Source of the DNA: Bacteroidales bacterium
GTDB lineage: Bacteria; Bacteroidota; Bacteroidia; Bacteroidales; UBA1715
Direction of reading: 5' to 3'
Length of the DNA: 50,804 nucleotides
Assembly: GCA_031286165.1 (NCBI GenBank)
Contig: JAITUU010000053.1
Coordinates: 1 to 50,804, forward strand
Positions 24,226 through 33,299 of this stretch are shown here, in pieces. The notes beneath the pieces are model-generated. The model ran no database searches and was not told the DNA's origin. It saw only the letters and a list, made by a program, of their open reading frames with translations. How positions within the stretch are numbered: position 1 is the first letter of the stretch; every line of letters begins with the position of its first letter. The translations under genes were made by a program, and so were the position numbers.

Positions 24226-25911
24226 ATGCAATTTTCACGATTTTCAAACACCCAAGTTTCCATTGGAACTGTGCGTATAGGCAGCAAACAACCCATAGCC
24301 TTACAGTCGATGACCAATACCGACACGAACGATATTGACGCGAGTGTAGCGCAGTGTATTCGCATTTTCAATGCCGGAGCGCAGTATGTGCGGCTTACGG
24401 CGCAAGGCGTGAAAGAGGCAGAAAGTTTGAAACTCATACGCGAACAATTACGTGTTCAGGGCTACTCGCAACCACTCGTTGCCGACATTCACTTCAATCC
24501 GCAGGCAGCACTTGTGGCGGCGCAATATGTGGAAAAAGTGCGCATCAATCCGGGAAATTACTGCACTACTTCGCTCAAAAAAACGGACTATTCCGATGAA
24601 GAATATGCGCAGGAATTACAAAAAATACAAGAAAATTTGATGCCGCTTTTGAACGTGTGCAAGCAGCACAATACTGCTATTCGCATCGGGGTCAATCACG
24701 GTTCGCTTTCGCAACGCATAGTGAGCCGCTATGGTGATACGCCGCTGGGCATGGCTATGAGCATGATGGAATTTGTGCAAATATGCAAACATGCTGATTT
24801 TCAAAACGTAGTGTGTTCCATAAAATCGAGCAACACGCGCTTAATGGTGTATGCCACGCGATTACTGGTGCAATTCATGAAAGAACAACACTGCGAATTT
24901 CCTATTCATGTGGGTGTAACCGAAGCCGGTGCCGGCGAAGATGGCAGAATAAAATCGGCGGTGGGAATAGGAACTTTATTACTCGATGGCATAGGCGATA
25001 CTATTCGCGTGTCGCTCACCGAAGCACCCGAAAAGGAAATTCCGGTGTGTCAAGCGATTGTAAATCACACAAATACACTCGCCACAAAACTTGCGCAACG
25101 CAGCGATTATGTAAACGATTATGCACAGCGATTTTTGTACGAAAAATATCCTTCGCACAACGTGGACGGCATTGGCGGCGATGCCGCTCCGGTAGTAATT
25201 TCCGGCGAAGAAAACTGCGGTGCCGATTGGACTTTGGGTATTGTAAAACTTCATAAGGGCAACAAATATGTTCTCTCTCCAAGCATTTACGAACAAGAAA
25301 TTGATAAGATAAAAGAATCAACGTTTAACAAAGATTGTGTATTACAACTCGTTTGTTCCGACAATATTTGCAACACAACACGAAAACTCTACGCCCGCAT
25401 GGCAGAATTACATATGCACAATCCGGTGATTCTTCATGCGCAGTACGCCGAACGCGATTTTCAGAAACTGCAAATACAAGCCGCCATAGACTGCGGTGCG
25501 GTGTTTATAGACGGTTTGTGCGATGGCTTGATGATTTCCGCTCCCGAAATTGCACCCCAAAAATTGGTGGAATTATCCTTCTCGATTTTGCAGGCAGCAC
25601 GAGCGCGATTCTCAAAAACCGAATACATTTCCTGCCCTTCCTGCGGACGCACCTTGTTCGACATAGAACAAGCGTTGGCAGACGTAAAAGCACGCACGGC
25701 GCATTTTCAAGGTCTAAAAATAGCCGTAATGGGCTGCGTGGTAAATGGTCCGGGAGAAATGGCAGATGCTGATTTTGGCTACGTGGGTGCCGGGCGCGGG
25801 CAAGTGAATTTGTATAAAAAACAAACACTTGTGCACAAAAACATTCCCGAACACGAAGCGGTGGATTTGCTGCTGCACATGATAGAGGAAGGTATTCATG
25901 CGACAATGTGA
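24226..25911 (+). CDS. ispG: 4-hydroxy-3-methylbut-2-enyl diphosphate synthase (IspG/GcpE), long form
   Basis: Makes HMBPP from MEcPP in the methylerythritol phosphate route to isoprenoids, using a 4Fe-4S cluster. I chose the ATG at 24226, two bases after the previous stop (561 residues); the frame extends back to 24208. The length marks the three-domain form known from Bacteroidetes, Chlamydiae and plants: N-terminal TIM barrel (PIALQSMTNTDTNDIDA, PLVADIHFNPQAA, KVRINPGN), an inserted domain at about 270-440, and the cluster domain. Cluster ligands are Cys470 and Cys473 (CPSCGRTLFD), Cys504 and Glu511 (GCVVNGPGE). No other isoprenoid gene is nearby. Confidence 0.96.
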   Translation: MQFSRFSNTQVSIGTVRIGSKQPIALQSMTNTDTNDIDASVAQCIRIFNAGAQYVRLTAQGVKEAESLKLIREQLRVQGYSQPLVADIHFNPQAALVAAQYVEKVRINPGNYCTTSLKKTDYSDEEYAQELQKIQENLMPLLNVCKQHNTAIRIGVNHGSLSQRIVSRYGDTPLGMAMSMMEFVQICKHADFQNVVCSIKSSNTRLMVYATRLLVQFMKEQHCEFPIHVGVTEAGAGEDGRIKSAVGIGTLLLDGIGDTIRVSLTEAPEKEIPVCQAIVNHTNTLATKLAQRSDYVNDYAQRFLYEKYPSHNVDGIGGDAAPVVISGEENCGADWTLGIVKLHKGNKYVLSPSIYEQEIDKIKESTFNKDCVLQLVCSDNICNTTRKLYARMAELHMHNPVILHAQYAERDFQKLQIQAAIDCGAVFIDGLCDGLMISAPEIAPQKLVELSFSILQAARARFSKTEYISCPSCGRTLFDIEQALADVKARTAHFQGLKIAVMGCVVNGPGEMADADFGYVGAGRGQVNLYKKQTLVHKNIPEHEAVDLLLHMIEEGIHATM

Positions 25912-25917
25912 TAATAC

Positions 25918-25939
25918 AACAATACATATCTATAAATAC
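25918..25939 (+). repeat. 22-bp element shared with 1626-1647
   Basis: CAATACATATCTATAAATAC, preceded by AA, occurs identically here between ispG and xseA and in the GH10/PCMD intergenic region at 1626-1647. Confidence 0.85.
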
Positions 25940-25959
25940 CTCAATATCAACCACTAACC

Positions 25960-27261
25960 ATGTCCCACATCAAACTTTCGGAATTACAATCTCAGATTGC
26001 ACAGTGTTTGAAACAATCACTGCCAAAATCACTGTGGATAATTGCCGAAATCAACGAACTTTCGGTGAATTTCAAAGGACATTGCTATTTGGAATTGATA
26101 GAAAAAGACGAAAAAAGCACAAACATTGTTGCAAAACAGCGTGCTACAATTTGGTCGTATTCCTACAATCTCATCAATAGTTATTTTAAAGCCGAAACCG
26201 GTATTCCGCTGCAAGCAGGGCTGAAAGTGCTGGTACAGTGTTCGGTGGAATTTCATGCACTCTACGGCATGAGTTTGAATATTAGCAATATAGACCCTAT
26301 TTACACACTTGGCGAGGAAGAAAAACAGCGGCGCGAAATTATAGAACGCCTGCAACGCGAAGGCGTGATAGATATGAATAAATCGCTGGAATTTCCTGTG
26401 CTTTTACAGCGTATTGCGGTCATTTCTTCGGAAACGGCAGCAGGGTATCAGGATTTTATGCACAGTTTGCACACCAATCGCGAGCAATTGGCATTTTCCA
26501 CCACGCTTTTTGCCGCCGCCATGCAAGGGCAGGACGTAGAACACTCTGTTGTGGCAGCATTAGAACGCATTTTTGAACACGAAGAAAATTTCGATGCAGT
26601 GGTAATTATTCGCGGCGGCGGCGCAAAAACCGACCTGCGTTGGTTCGACAATTACAGTATAGCGGCACACATTGCACAATTTCCACTGCCCGTGATTACC
26701 GGCATAGGGCACGATAAAGATTCGTCCATTGCCGACCTTGTGGCTCACACCACGCTAAAAACGCCTACGGCTGTTGCAGAATTTTTGATAGACCACCAAA
26801 ACGAAGTATTGCAAGAATGGAAGGATTTACAACAACGCCTCTCCGCTGCCGGTACTGCCATAGTGGAAACACACACAGTGCGCCTACAAGAATACACAAA
26901 TACTATACAATTACACGCACAGCACCGCATAGAAAGCGAGAATTTGCGATTGCAATACACACACAATCGCATGCAGAATGCCGCGAAAAATAGTGTGCAT
27001 ACAGAAATTCGCCACATAGAAAATCTCCACAAAAACCTTCAACATGCCACTCTCCAAAATCTGCGTGTACACAAAGGAAATTTAGAACTCTACGAAGCAA
27101 AAATTGCCGCAAACTCCATTGATAGCATTCTCGCAAAAGGATTTACCCTCACCACCAATGCCGCCGGAACGCGCCTGCGCTCGAAACACAATATTCAACC
27201 CGGCGAAGTTCTGCGCAGCTATTTTGCCGATGGAGTAGTAGAATCAACCGTTATTGATTAA
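25960..27261 (+). CDS. xseA: Exodeoxyribonuclease VII large subunit
   Basis: Catalytic subunit of exonuclease VII, which degrades single-stranded DNA from both ends in repair. In the 433-residue protein, residues 1-100 form the OB-fold (LSELQSQIAQCLKQSLPKSL, WIIAEINELSVNFKGHCYLEL). The catalytic core has LQRIAVISSETAAGYQDF, VVIIRGGGAKTDLRWFDNY, PVITGIGHDKDSSIADLVAH and KTPTAVAEFL. Residues about 270-385 are a long coiled coil, and the tail is SILAKGFTLTTN...LRSKHNIQPGEVL. The small subunit gene xseB does not follow: only 123 bases separate this gene from the next, too few to hold it. It must lie elsewhere or be absent. Confidence 0.95.
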   Translation: MSHIKLSELQSQIAQCLKQSLPKSLWIIAEINELSVNFKGHCYLELIEKDEKSTNIVAKQRATIWSYSYNLINSYFKAETGIPLQAGLKVLVQCSVEFHALYGMSLNISNIDPIYTLGEEEKQRREIIERLQREGVIDMNKSLEFPVLLQRIAVISSETAAGYQDFMHSLHTNREQLAFSTTLFAAAMQGQDVEHSVVAALERIFEHEENFDAVVIIRGGGAKTDLRWFDNYSIAAHIAQFPLPVITGIGHDKDSSIADLVAHTTLKTPTAVAEFLIDHQNEVLQEWKDLQQRLSAAGTAIVETHTVRLQEYTNTIQLHAQHRIESENLRLQYTHNRMQNAAKNSVHTEIRHIENLHKNLQHATLQNLRVHKGNLELYEAKIAANSIDSILAKGFTLTTNAAGTRLRSKHNIQPGEVLRSYFADGVVESTVID

Positions 27262-27384
27262 TGTTTACTACTCACTATACGCACACGAAAATTTATTTTC
27301 TTGCCCTACTTCTTTCTGCGTAAAATTTACCTATTTTTGTTCTTGCAAATACAATCAACATAAGAAATCAGCACGGCAGAAATA

Positions 27385-29946
27385 ATGAAATACAAATCCA
27401 TCCGCGAAGAGGAACTCAAAAATAAGGTGGGCGAAGATTTTTTCGCAAACTTCGACACTACCGAAATTTTGGGAAATATTGATTTTACCGTATTTCCGAA
27501 ACAACACGATATGTTCGGGCGCACGCCGCTGCTGTGGGCAGAAGCAAAAACGGGCGATTACGATATTCCCACTATGTTTGTGCAACTTATTCTCACCATT
27601 GGCAAGGCGCGGACCTTCGACAAAACCCTACCGCCTGCGTTTTTGGGTGCCTTCGATTTCAAAAAAATAGCCTTTGTGCCCTATATGAGCGTGCAGGACA
27701 TTTTCTACATGAACGATTTTAATTGGAACGTTACGCCGAGCAACCACGACACGCGCGAATTTCTGCTTATAAAAGAGCGCGTAGAGGCTACGCTGAAACA
27801 ACATACCTATACGTTTGATTACGAAAAGGACGAAAAAGAACTGCGCCATTTTATAAAAAACAACATTGCCAAAGCAACCGACACGAGCAAAATAAAGATT
27901 GACAAAAACAATTTTGTACCCATTTATTTGCGTTGGTTGGAAATTGTGAAACCAATTATAGATGTGCAGTGGGACGACCTAAAAAAGGCAAATATCCTCG
28001 ACAGCGATTTTTACTTGGCAGACCTTTTTGTAGATGATAAAGACACTGCCACCATTGCAGACGATACTTCCATTCGCGAAAATTTGTTTGTGATTTTTCA
28101 ACATTCGGGCTACAAAATTGCCAAAGAAAATCTCAAACAAATGTTTGATGCCACTATCACCATTCGTCATAAAGATACCTACCAAGCATTTTGGAAACAC
28201 TACAAACGCCCACCCATAAAAGAGTTTCAAGATTATATCATTGAACGGCGCGACCGACTTGTGCCGCAGGACATTCGCGAGCGCAAAGGGGCGTTTTTTA
28301 CCCCACGCAAGTGGGTGGAACTCTCGCAAAAGTACATTGCCGACACGCTTGGCGAAGATTGGCAAGACGAATACTATGTGTGGGACTGCGCCGCCGGCAC
28401 CGGAAACCTCCTCGCCGGACTAACCAATAAATACAACATTTATGCGAGTACGCTCGACCAAGCAGACGTAAACGTAATGCACGAGCGCATTGCGCACGGG
28501 GCAAATCTCCTAAAAAATCACGTCTTTCAGTTTGATTTCCTCAATGACGATTTTTCCAAACTCCCACAAAGTTTACAGGATATTATTAACAACCCCGAAA
28601 AACGGAAAAAGTTAGTAATTTATATCAATCCACCGTATGCGGAGGGCGATAATGTTCGGGGTATTGGAAGAAAAAATGTACATATTAGTAAAACTCACGA
28701 TAAATATCTAAAAGAATTAGGACGAGCAAGTGGCGAATTATTTGCACAATTTTTTGCAAGAATTTATGTTGAAATCCCTAACAGCGTGCTTGCAGAATTT
28801 TCAAAGTTGAAAATTCTGCAAGCACCGAACTTCTCGGATTTCCGGCAGTTCTTTCGAGCGAAGCTCGAAAATTTTTTCGTGGTTCCGGCAGATACCTTTG
28901 ATAATGTCAGCGGAGATTTTCCCATCGGATTTTTTGTGTGGAATTTAACACAAAAAGAGATTTTTACGGAAACAATAACTGATGTGTATGATGCAAAAGG
29001 GAATTTTCTTGGAAACAAACTCATTCCAAGTTACGATAACTCAAAATATATCAGTGATTGGCTCGAAAAAAACTCAAAAAACATTTCTACAAACTACATT
29101 GCACACCTTGCTTCTGTTGGAAATGATTTTCAAAACCAACGTATGATTTTTATTGATAACGAAGATAAAGAACATTGGAAAAAAGGTGGACGACACACTC
29201 GAATTAGCGCAGAAAATCTAATTCATGCAAGCGTGTATTTTGCCGTTCGCAAAATAATTCCGGCTAATTGGCTGAACGACCGCGACCAATTTTTGTTTCC
29301 GTCAGAACCACGATTATCACAAGATTCTAAGGATTTACACGATTTTGTTTCCAATCCTGAAAATCAGGATAATCTTGAAAAAATCAAGGTTCAAGACGTG
29401 ATTGAATTTCAAAACGACTGCTTGGCATACACCCTTTTCAGCAACAATATTTCCACGAAATACGGCGTAAATCATTGGCTACCTTTTACAGAACAAGAGG
29501 TAGATGCGCAGGAAAAATTCGAGAGCCGCTTTATGACGGAGTTTTTGGCGGGGAAAGTAACAAGGGGTTGCAACCCCTTGTCAGAGCAAAGTTTATTTGA
29601 TACGCCCAATACAGCAAGGGGGCATGCCCCCTTGTTATCGCACAAACTTTCATTTTCAGCGGAAGCGCAAACCGTATTCCGTGCCGGTCGCGAGTTGTGG
29701 AAATATTACCATGCTGCGGGAAATAACAAGGGGGCATGCCCCCTTGCTACCGGTACCCACAATGTAAATGCGAGTTTGTACGACATTCGCGAATATTTTC
29801 AAGGGCGTAACGACAAAGGCAAAATGAACAACAAAAGCACCGATGAAACCTACAACACACTCGTTGGCAATCTGCGAAAAGAACTCAAAACATTGTCAAA
29901 AAAAATTGAACCGAAGGTGTATGAGTATGGTTTTTTGAGGGGGTAA
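27385..29946 (+). CDS. Type IIG-like restriction-methylation protein (N6-adenine)
   Basis: A single-chain restriction and methylation enzyme is predicted. The 853-residue protein starts with a PD-(D/E)xK-like nuclease region: Asp33 (NIDFTVF) and Glu53-Ala-Lys55 (LLWAEAKTG). A helical link at about 130-290 follows. The methyltransferase has GAFFTPRKWV, the SAM loop DCAAGTGNLL (334-343) and the catalytic NPPY at 415-418. The C-terminal part, from about 560, should read the DNA target. No separate nuclease or specificity gene adjoins. A TATTTTTG box (27332-27339) could be its promoter. Oddly, the C-terminal half carries three G/C-core palindromes that read in frame (peptides TRGCNPL, ARGHAPLL, KGACPLA) and a 19-bp inverted repeat at 28786. 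The frame is intact, so it may be active; a decaying target domain is the alternative. Confidence 0.85.
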   Translation: MKYKSIREEELKNKVGEDFFANFDTTEILGNIDFTVFPKQHDMFGRTPLLWAEAKTGDYDIPTMFVQLILTIGKARTFDKTLPPAFLGAFDFKKIAFVPYMSVQDIFYMNDFNWNVTPSNHDTREFLLIKERVEATLKQHTYTFDYEKDEKELRHFIKNNIAKATDTSKIKIDKNNFVPIYLRWLEIVKPIIDVQWDDLKKANILDSDFYLADLFVDDKDTATIADDTSIRENLFVIFQHSGYKIAKENLKQMFDATITIRHKDTYQAFWKHYKRPPIKEFQDYIIERRDRLVPQDIRERKGAFFTPRKWVELSQKYIADTLGEDWQDEYYVWDCAAGTGNLLAGLTNKYNIYASTLDQADVNVMHERIAHGANLLKNHVFQFDFLNDDFSKLPQSLQDIINNPEKRKKLVIYINPPYAEGDNVRGIGRKNVHISKTHDKYLKELGRASGELFAQFFARIYVEIPNSVLAEFSKLKILQAPNFSDFRQFFRAKLENFFVVPADTFDNVSGDFPIGFFVWNLTQKEIFTETITDVYDAKGNFLGNKLIPSYDNSKYISDWLEKNSKNISTNYIAHLASVGNDFQNQRMIFIDNEDKEHWKKGGRHTRISAENLIHASVYFAVRKIIPANWLNDRDQFLFPSEPRLSQDSKDLHDFVSNPENQDNLEKIKVQDVIEFQNDCLAYTLFSNNISTKYGVNHWLPFTEQEVDAQEKFESRFMTEFLAGKVTRGCNPLSEQSLFDTPNTARGHAPLLSHKLSFSAEAQTVFRAGRELWKYYHAAGNNKGACPLATGTHNVNASLYDIREYFQGRNDKGKMNNKSTDETYNTLVGNLRKELKTLSKKIEPKVYEYGFLRG
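28786..28870. repeat. Inverted repeats inside the methyltransferase gene
   Basis: GTGCTTGCAGAATTTTCAA (28786-28804) and its exact complement (28807-28825) are separated by two bases. A second small palindrome, TTTCGAGC-GAA-GCTCGAAA, lies at 28852-28870. The encoded protein (LAEFSKLKILQAPNFSDF) reads like normal family sequence, so this is not an obvious insertion. Confidence 0.85.
29560..29746. repeat. Three in-frame G/C-core palindromes in the restriction-methylation gene
   Basis: Perfect palindromes at 29560-29581 (core GGGGTTGCAACCCC), 29615-29634 and 29727-29746 (both CAAGGGGGCATGCCCCCTTG, the core of the intergenic copy at 6188-6211). They fall at residues about 726-733, 744-750 and 782-788 in all, without breaking the frame, and encode TRGCNPL, ARGHAPLL and KGACPLA in different phases. 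Confidence 0.92.
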
Positions 29947-30080
29947 ATTATCACACCATTATATTCACCACACAACCTTTACAACAAATACAACAATGGA
30001 AACAACTACCAATCGTTCAAAAAGCATAAAATAGATTATTAACGTATTTCCTTCCTCACATTTTTTTATTCTCGCGCAAA

Positions 30081-30113
30081 CTAATACCTAACAACTAATA
30101 ACTAATAACTAAA
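30081..30113 (+). repeat. ACTAATAACT words before yidC
   Basis: CTAATACCTAACAACTAATAACTAATAACTAA-type run in the 203-base gap before yidC. A TACTTTTG box (30121-30128) follows, 22 bases before the start codon, and may be the -7 element. The rest of the gap shows nothing I can name. Confidence 0.65.
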
Positions 30114-30149
30114 AAATGTGTACTTTTGCACCAAATTTAATTACGATAC

Positions 30150-32006
30150 ATGGACAAAAATGCAATTTTAGGCTCGTTACTCATAGGAGTTTTGGTAATC
30201 GGCTATTTTTTTATTTCAAAACCTTCGGAAGAAGATATTATTCGGCAACGCCACATAAGCGATTCTATTCAGCAAGTGGAGTTTAATCGCCAACTGCGAC
30301 AACAAGCCGAAGAACAGCAACGTGCGGCACAAAACGATAGTTTACAACACATTCTTGCGAATAACGATTCGGCTGCCGTAGCACTATTACGTAAAGATTT
30401 TGGCGCGTTTGCCCACGCCGCCACAGGAAAAGAAAGAATTACCTCACTGAGTAATAACCGTATAACACTGCAACTTTCCAACAAAGGCGGTAAACCCTTC
30501 CGCGTGTTTTTAAACGATTTTCAAACCTATCACGGCGCACCGCTACAACTACTTTCGGGCGATAGCACACAGTTCGGATTTTTGCTGAGCGAAATCGGAA
30601 AATCTACCGATGAACTCTTTTTTGAACCAAGCGAAATTTTTGTAGATGCCGATTCTACGCAAACCATACGTTACCGCCTTGCAGTGCAAGATTCTTCCTA
30701 CATAGAATTTGAATACACACTCCCCAAAAATTCATATCGAGTTGATGTACAAATCAACACGCCCGGCATGAGCCGTATTGTGCGCGATTCGCGCTATCAA
30801 CTGTTGTGGAAAACCTACATACTCAATGCCGAAAAATCGCGTGATGCCGAAAATCAGAATACCAACATTGTGTGGAAATATTATCAAGACGATGTAGAAC
30901 GCACCGATGCCCGCACCAAAGACCCTGTTAAGGAAGACCTCAGCGGACAGGTGCATTGGATTGGTTTCAAACAGCACTTCTTTTCGTCTATCATACTAGC
31001 ACCCAATAATTTTGAGCGCGGCGGAAATGTAGAGTCTGTAACACTTCCCGAAGGCGATAGCGCACTCAAAGTATTCACGGCAACGGTATTTTTACCAAAA
31101 ACAGAAAGCAACGAAATTTCGTTTTATTTCGGACCCAACCACTACCCTACTCTCAAAGCACAGGGCGAAGATTTGGAACAAATTCTCGATTTGGGCTGGT
31201 TCGGGTTCATCACTCGCTTTGCTATCATTCCTATTTTCAATTGGTTGAGTAGTTTCCTCGCGAACTACGGATTGATTATTTTACTTCTCACCATTATTTT
31301 GAAAATGGTACTTTTTCCGCTCACTTTCAAATCCTATCTTTCTACGGCGCGAATGCGAGTGCTCAAACCGCAAGTAGATGAAATCAACGCTCGCTACACC
31401 GACAAAGGCGATGCCATGAAACGCCAGCAGGCAACTATGGAACTCTACCGCAAAGCAGGCGTAAATCCTATGGGCGGTTGTTTGCCGCTTCTCATTCAAT
31501 TCCCTATTTTGATAGCCATGTTCCGATTCTTCCCGGCATCTATTGAATTGCGCCAGCAAAGTTTCTTGTGGGCAGACGACCTTTCTACCTACGATGCCAT
31601 AGTTTCGTGGACTACCAATATTCCCCTTCTTTCGTCCATTTATGGTAATCACATCAGTTTATTCACCTTGCTCATGGCAGGTTCCATGATTATGGTAAAC
31701 CAACTGAATACTGCCAACGTTACCACCACACCCGGTATGCCGAATATGAAAGTAATGATGTGGATAATGTCGATAATGATGATTTTCTGGTTCAATAACT
31801 ACTCTGCCGGATTGAGTTACTACTATTTCCTTGCAAACTGCATTACACTCTTGCAAACTTACATTATTCGCCGCATGGTGGACGACAAAAAAATTCTTGC
31901 AAAAATAGAAGCACATAAAAAAACACCGAAAAAGAAATCACGCTTTCAAACTCGTTTAGACGAAATGATGAAACAACAACAGCAATTACAAAAAGGAAGA
32001 AAATAG
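30150..32006 (+). CDS. yidC: Membrane protein insertase YidC
   Basis: Inserts and folds inner-membrane proteins, alone or with SecYEG. The 618-residue protein is of the Gram-negative type. An N-terminal membrane anchor at about 6-22 (LGSLLIGVLVIGYFFI) is followed by a Gln/Arg-rich linker, then a large periplasmic beta domain at about 90-345. The conserved five-helix insertase core starts near 355 (WFGFITRFAIIPIFNWLSSF, MVLFPLTFKSYLSTARMRVLKPQVDEIN, YRKAGVNPMGGCLPLLIQFP, a final SAGLSYYYFLANCITLLQT). The tail is Lys/Gln-rich (KKTPKKKSRFQ), as in many Bacteroidetes. The usual neighbours (rnpA, rpmH) are absent. Confidence 0.97.
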   Translation: MDKNAILGSLLIGVLVIGYFFISKPSEEDIIRQRHISDSIQQVEFNRQLRQQAEEQQRAAQNDSLQHILANNDSAAVALLRKDFGAFAHAATGKERITSLSNNRITLQLSNKGGKPFRVFLNDFQTYHGAPLQLLSGDSTQFGFLLSEIGKSTDELFFEPSEIFVDADSTQTIRYRLAVQDSSYIEFEYTLPKNSYRVDVQINTPGMSRIVRDSRYQLLWKTYILNAEKSRDAENQNTNIVWKYYQDDVERTDARTKDPVKEDLSGQVHWIGFKQHFFSSIILAPNNFERGGNVESVTLPEGDSALKVFTATVFLPKTESNEISFYFGPNHYPTLKAQGEDLEQILDLGWFGFITRFAIIPIFNWLSSFLANYGLIILLLTIILKMVLFPLTFKSYLSTARMRVLKPQVDEINARYTDKGDAMKRQQATMELYRKAGVNPMGGCLPLLIQFPILIAMFRFFPASIELRQQSFLWADDLSTYDAIVSWTTNIPLLSSIYGNHISLFTLLMAGSMIMVNQLNTANVTTTPGMPNMKVMMWIMSIMMIFWFNNYSAGLSYYYFLANCITLLQTYIIRRMVDDKKILAKIEAHKKTPKKKSRFQTRLDEMMKQQQQLQKGRK

Positions 32007-32015
32007 TGATTAGTG

Positions 32016-32083
32016 CTTAGGTATCAGTGATTAAAAACTCTAATTATCTAATACCTAACAACTAATATCTAATACCTAATTAC
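32016..32083 (+). repeat. TTAGGTAT/ATACCTAA words between yidC and nrnA
   Basis: AGTGCTTAGGTATCAGTGATTA and several CTAATACCTAA words, partly complementary and able to fold back, fill the gap to the ATG at 32084. Confidence 0.65.
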
Positions 32084-33130
32084 ATGGAATTAAACAAAGA
32101 CCTTTTCCCCGCAATCACTGCGCACGTGGCACAAGCAAATACCATTTGCATACTCACGCACAGCAATCCCGATGGCGATGCTATGGGTTCTTCGCTGGCG
32201 TGGTGCGCCATACTTTCGCAGTTGGGGAAAACCGTGCGCGTAATTATTCCCAACAACTGCCCCGAATATTTGCAATGGTTGCAAGGCTACCGCACCCACA
32301 CTTTTATTTTCGATAAACACAAAGAAGCGGCAACAGAATTTATTGCGAAAACCGACCTGTTTTTTTGCTTGGATTTCAACACATTTACGCGAGTGGAAGA
32401 ACTTGGAACACTGGTATTGCAAACCGAAAAACCACTGCTTTTGATAGACCATCACCCAAATCCTACCGATTGTTTCAGCGTAGTGGTGAGCAATATTAAA
32501 AGCAGTTCCACCTGCGAATTGGTATATAGAACCATACAAGGCTGCGGCTACGAAACATACATAACCACGCAAATTGCAGAGGCTTTGTATGTAGGCATTG
32601 TAACCGATACCGGTAATTTTTCGCACAATTCTTCACGTCCCGAAGTGTATCGCGTAGTTGCCGATTTGCTTTCCTACAACATTCACAAAAACGATATTCA
32701 CGACCAACTGTTCAACGTATTTTCCTTCGACCGCATGAAACTTTTGGGCACCATGCTCAAAGACCAATTTGTGTACCTGCCGCAATTTCACGCCGCGTAT
32801 ATGTACATAAGCCGCGAAAATCAAAATCGCTACAATTTTCAGGTGGGCGATTCCGAAGGCTTTGTAAATTTGCCGCTCACCATAAAAGATGTGGTTTTTT
32901 GCGCACTATTTACCGAATACGATGGTTTGGTAAAACTTTCTTTCCGCTCGAAATTTGATTTTCCGGCAAATGCCTTTGCCCACGAATTTTTCAAAGGCGG
33001 CGGACACTTAAACGCCGCCGGCGCAAAAATGTACGGACCGCTCGAAAAAGTAATCCGCATATTCACACAAGGTTTACCCAAATATCGCAAGCGGTTGAAT
33101 GAAACATATAACCGCCATTTGGAACTATAA
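32084..33130 (+). CDS. nrnA: DHH/DHHA1 phosphoesterase (NrnA-like oligoribonuclease/pAp phosphatase)
   Basis: Predicted to degrade very short RNAs and to dephosphorylate 3'-phosphoadenosine 5'-phosphate. The 348-residue protein has the metal motifs of the family: HSNPDGDAMGSS (Asp30, Asp32), FFCLDFN, the DHH triad at 122-124 (LLIDHHPNPTD) and, further on, YVGIVTDTGNFSH. The C-terminal DHHA1 domain ends with FKGGGHLNAAGAKM, the substrate-binding GGGH loop. It lies 77 bases after yidC in the same direction. NrnA-type enzymes substitute for Orn; whether Orn is also present cannot be told from this window. Confidence 0.92.
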   Translation: MELNKDLFPAITAHVAQANTICILTHSNPDGDAMGSSLAWCAILSQLGKTVRVIIPNNCPEYLQWLQGYRTHTFIFDKHKEAATEFIAKTDLFFCLDFNTFTRVEELGTLVLQTEKPLLLIDHHPNPTDCFSVVVSNIKSSSTCELVYRTIQGCGYETYITTQIAEALYVGIVTDTGNFSHNSSRPEVYRVVADLLSYNIHKNDIHDQLFNVFSFDRMKLLGTMLKDQFVYLPQFHAAYMYISRENQNRYNFQVGDSEGFVNLPLTIKDVVFCALFTEYDGLVKLSFRSKFDFPANAFAHEFFKGGGHLNAAGAKMYGPLEKVIRIFTQGLPKYRKRLNETYNRHLEL

Positions 33131-33150
33131 TTCCTCTCATTGACATTGTT

Positions 33151-33184
33151 ATTCGTCATTACCTTCGGTGGGGGCTTCGCCGTT
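33151..33184 (-). repeat. Dispersed 30-bp intergenic repeat, copy 4
   Basis: On the minus strand: AACGGCGAAGCCCCCACCGA followed by AGGTAATGACGAAT; between the convergent nrnA and ndk. Confidence 0.85.
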
Positions 33185-33201
33185 GCCAAACGGGGTGATA
33201 C

Positions 33202-33221
33202 AATCCATAGTACTATGGATT
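33202..33221. repeat. 20-nt perfect palindrome
   Basis: AATCCATAGTACTATGGATT, next to the dispersed repeat at 33151 and before the ndk terminator. Only one copy is in the window. Confidence 0.85.
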
Positions 33222-33258
33222 ACAAAAAAAAGAAAAGGTTATTTCCCAACAACCTTTT
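33222..33258 (-). terminator. Terminator of ndk
   Basis: On the minus strand, AAAAGGTT pairs with AACCTTTT around a 10-base loop, and CTTTTTTTT follows. Confidence 0.75.
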
Positions 33259-33299
33259 CCCCAAATTAAAAAATATGAAATGAATAAAACTAAATTTCC

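Noticed and set aside
29560..29746. Palindromes considered as sequencing or assembly artefacts
   Set aside because: The frame stays open across all three, and the same core is found independently at 6188.
27385..29946. Considered as the methylation subunit of a type I or BREX/DISARM defence system
   Set aside because: No specificity, translocase, PglZ or other defence gene adjoins, and the N-terminal ExK region fits a single-chain type IIG enzyme.
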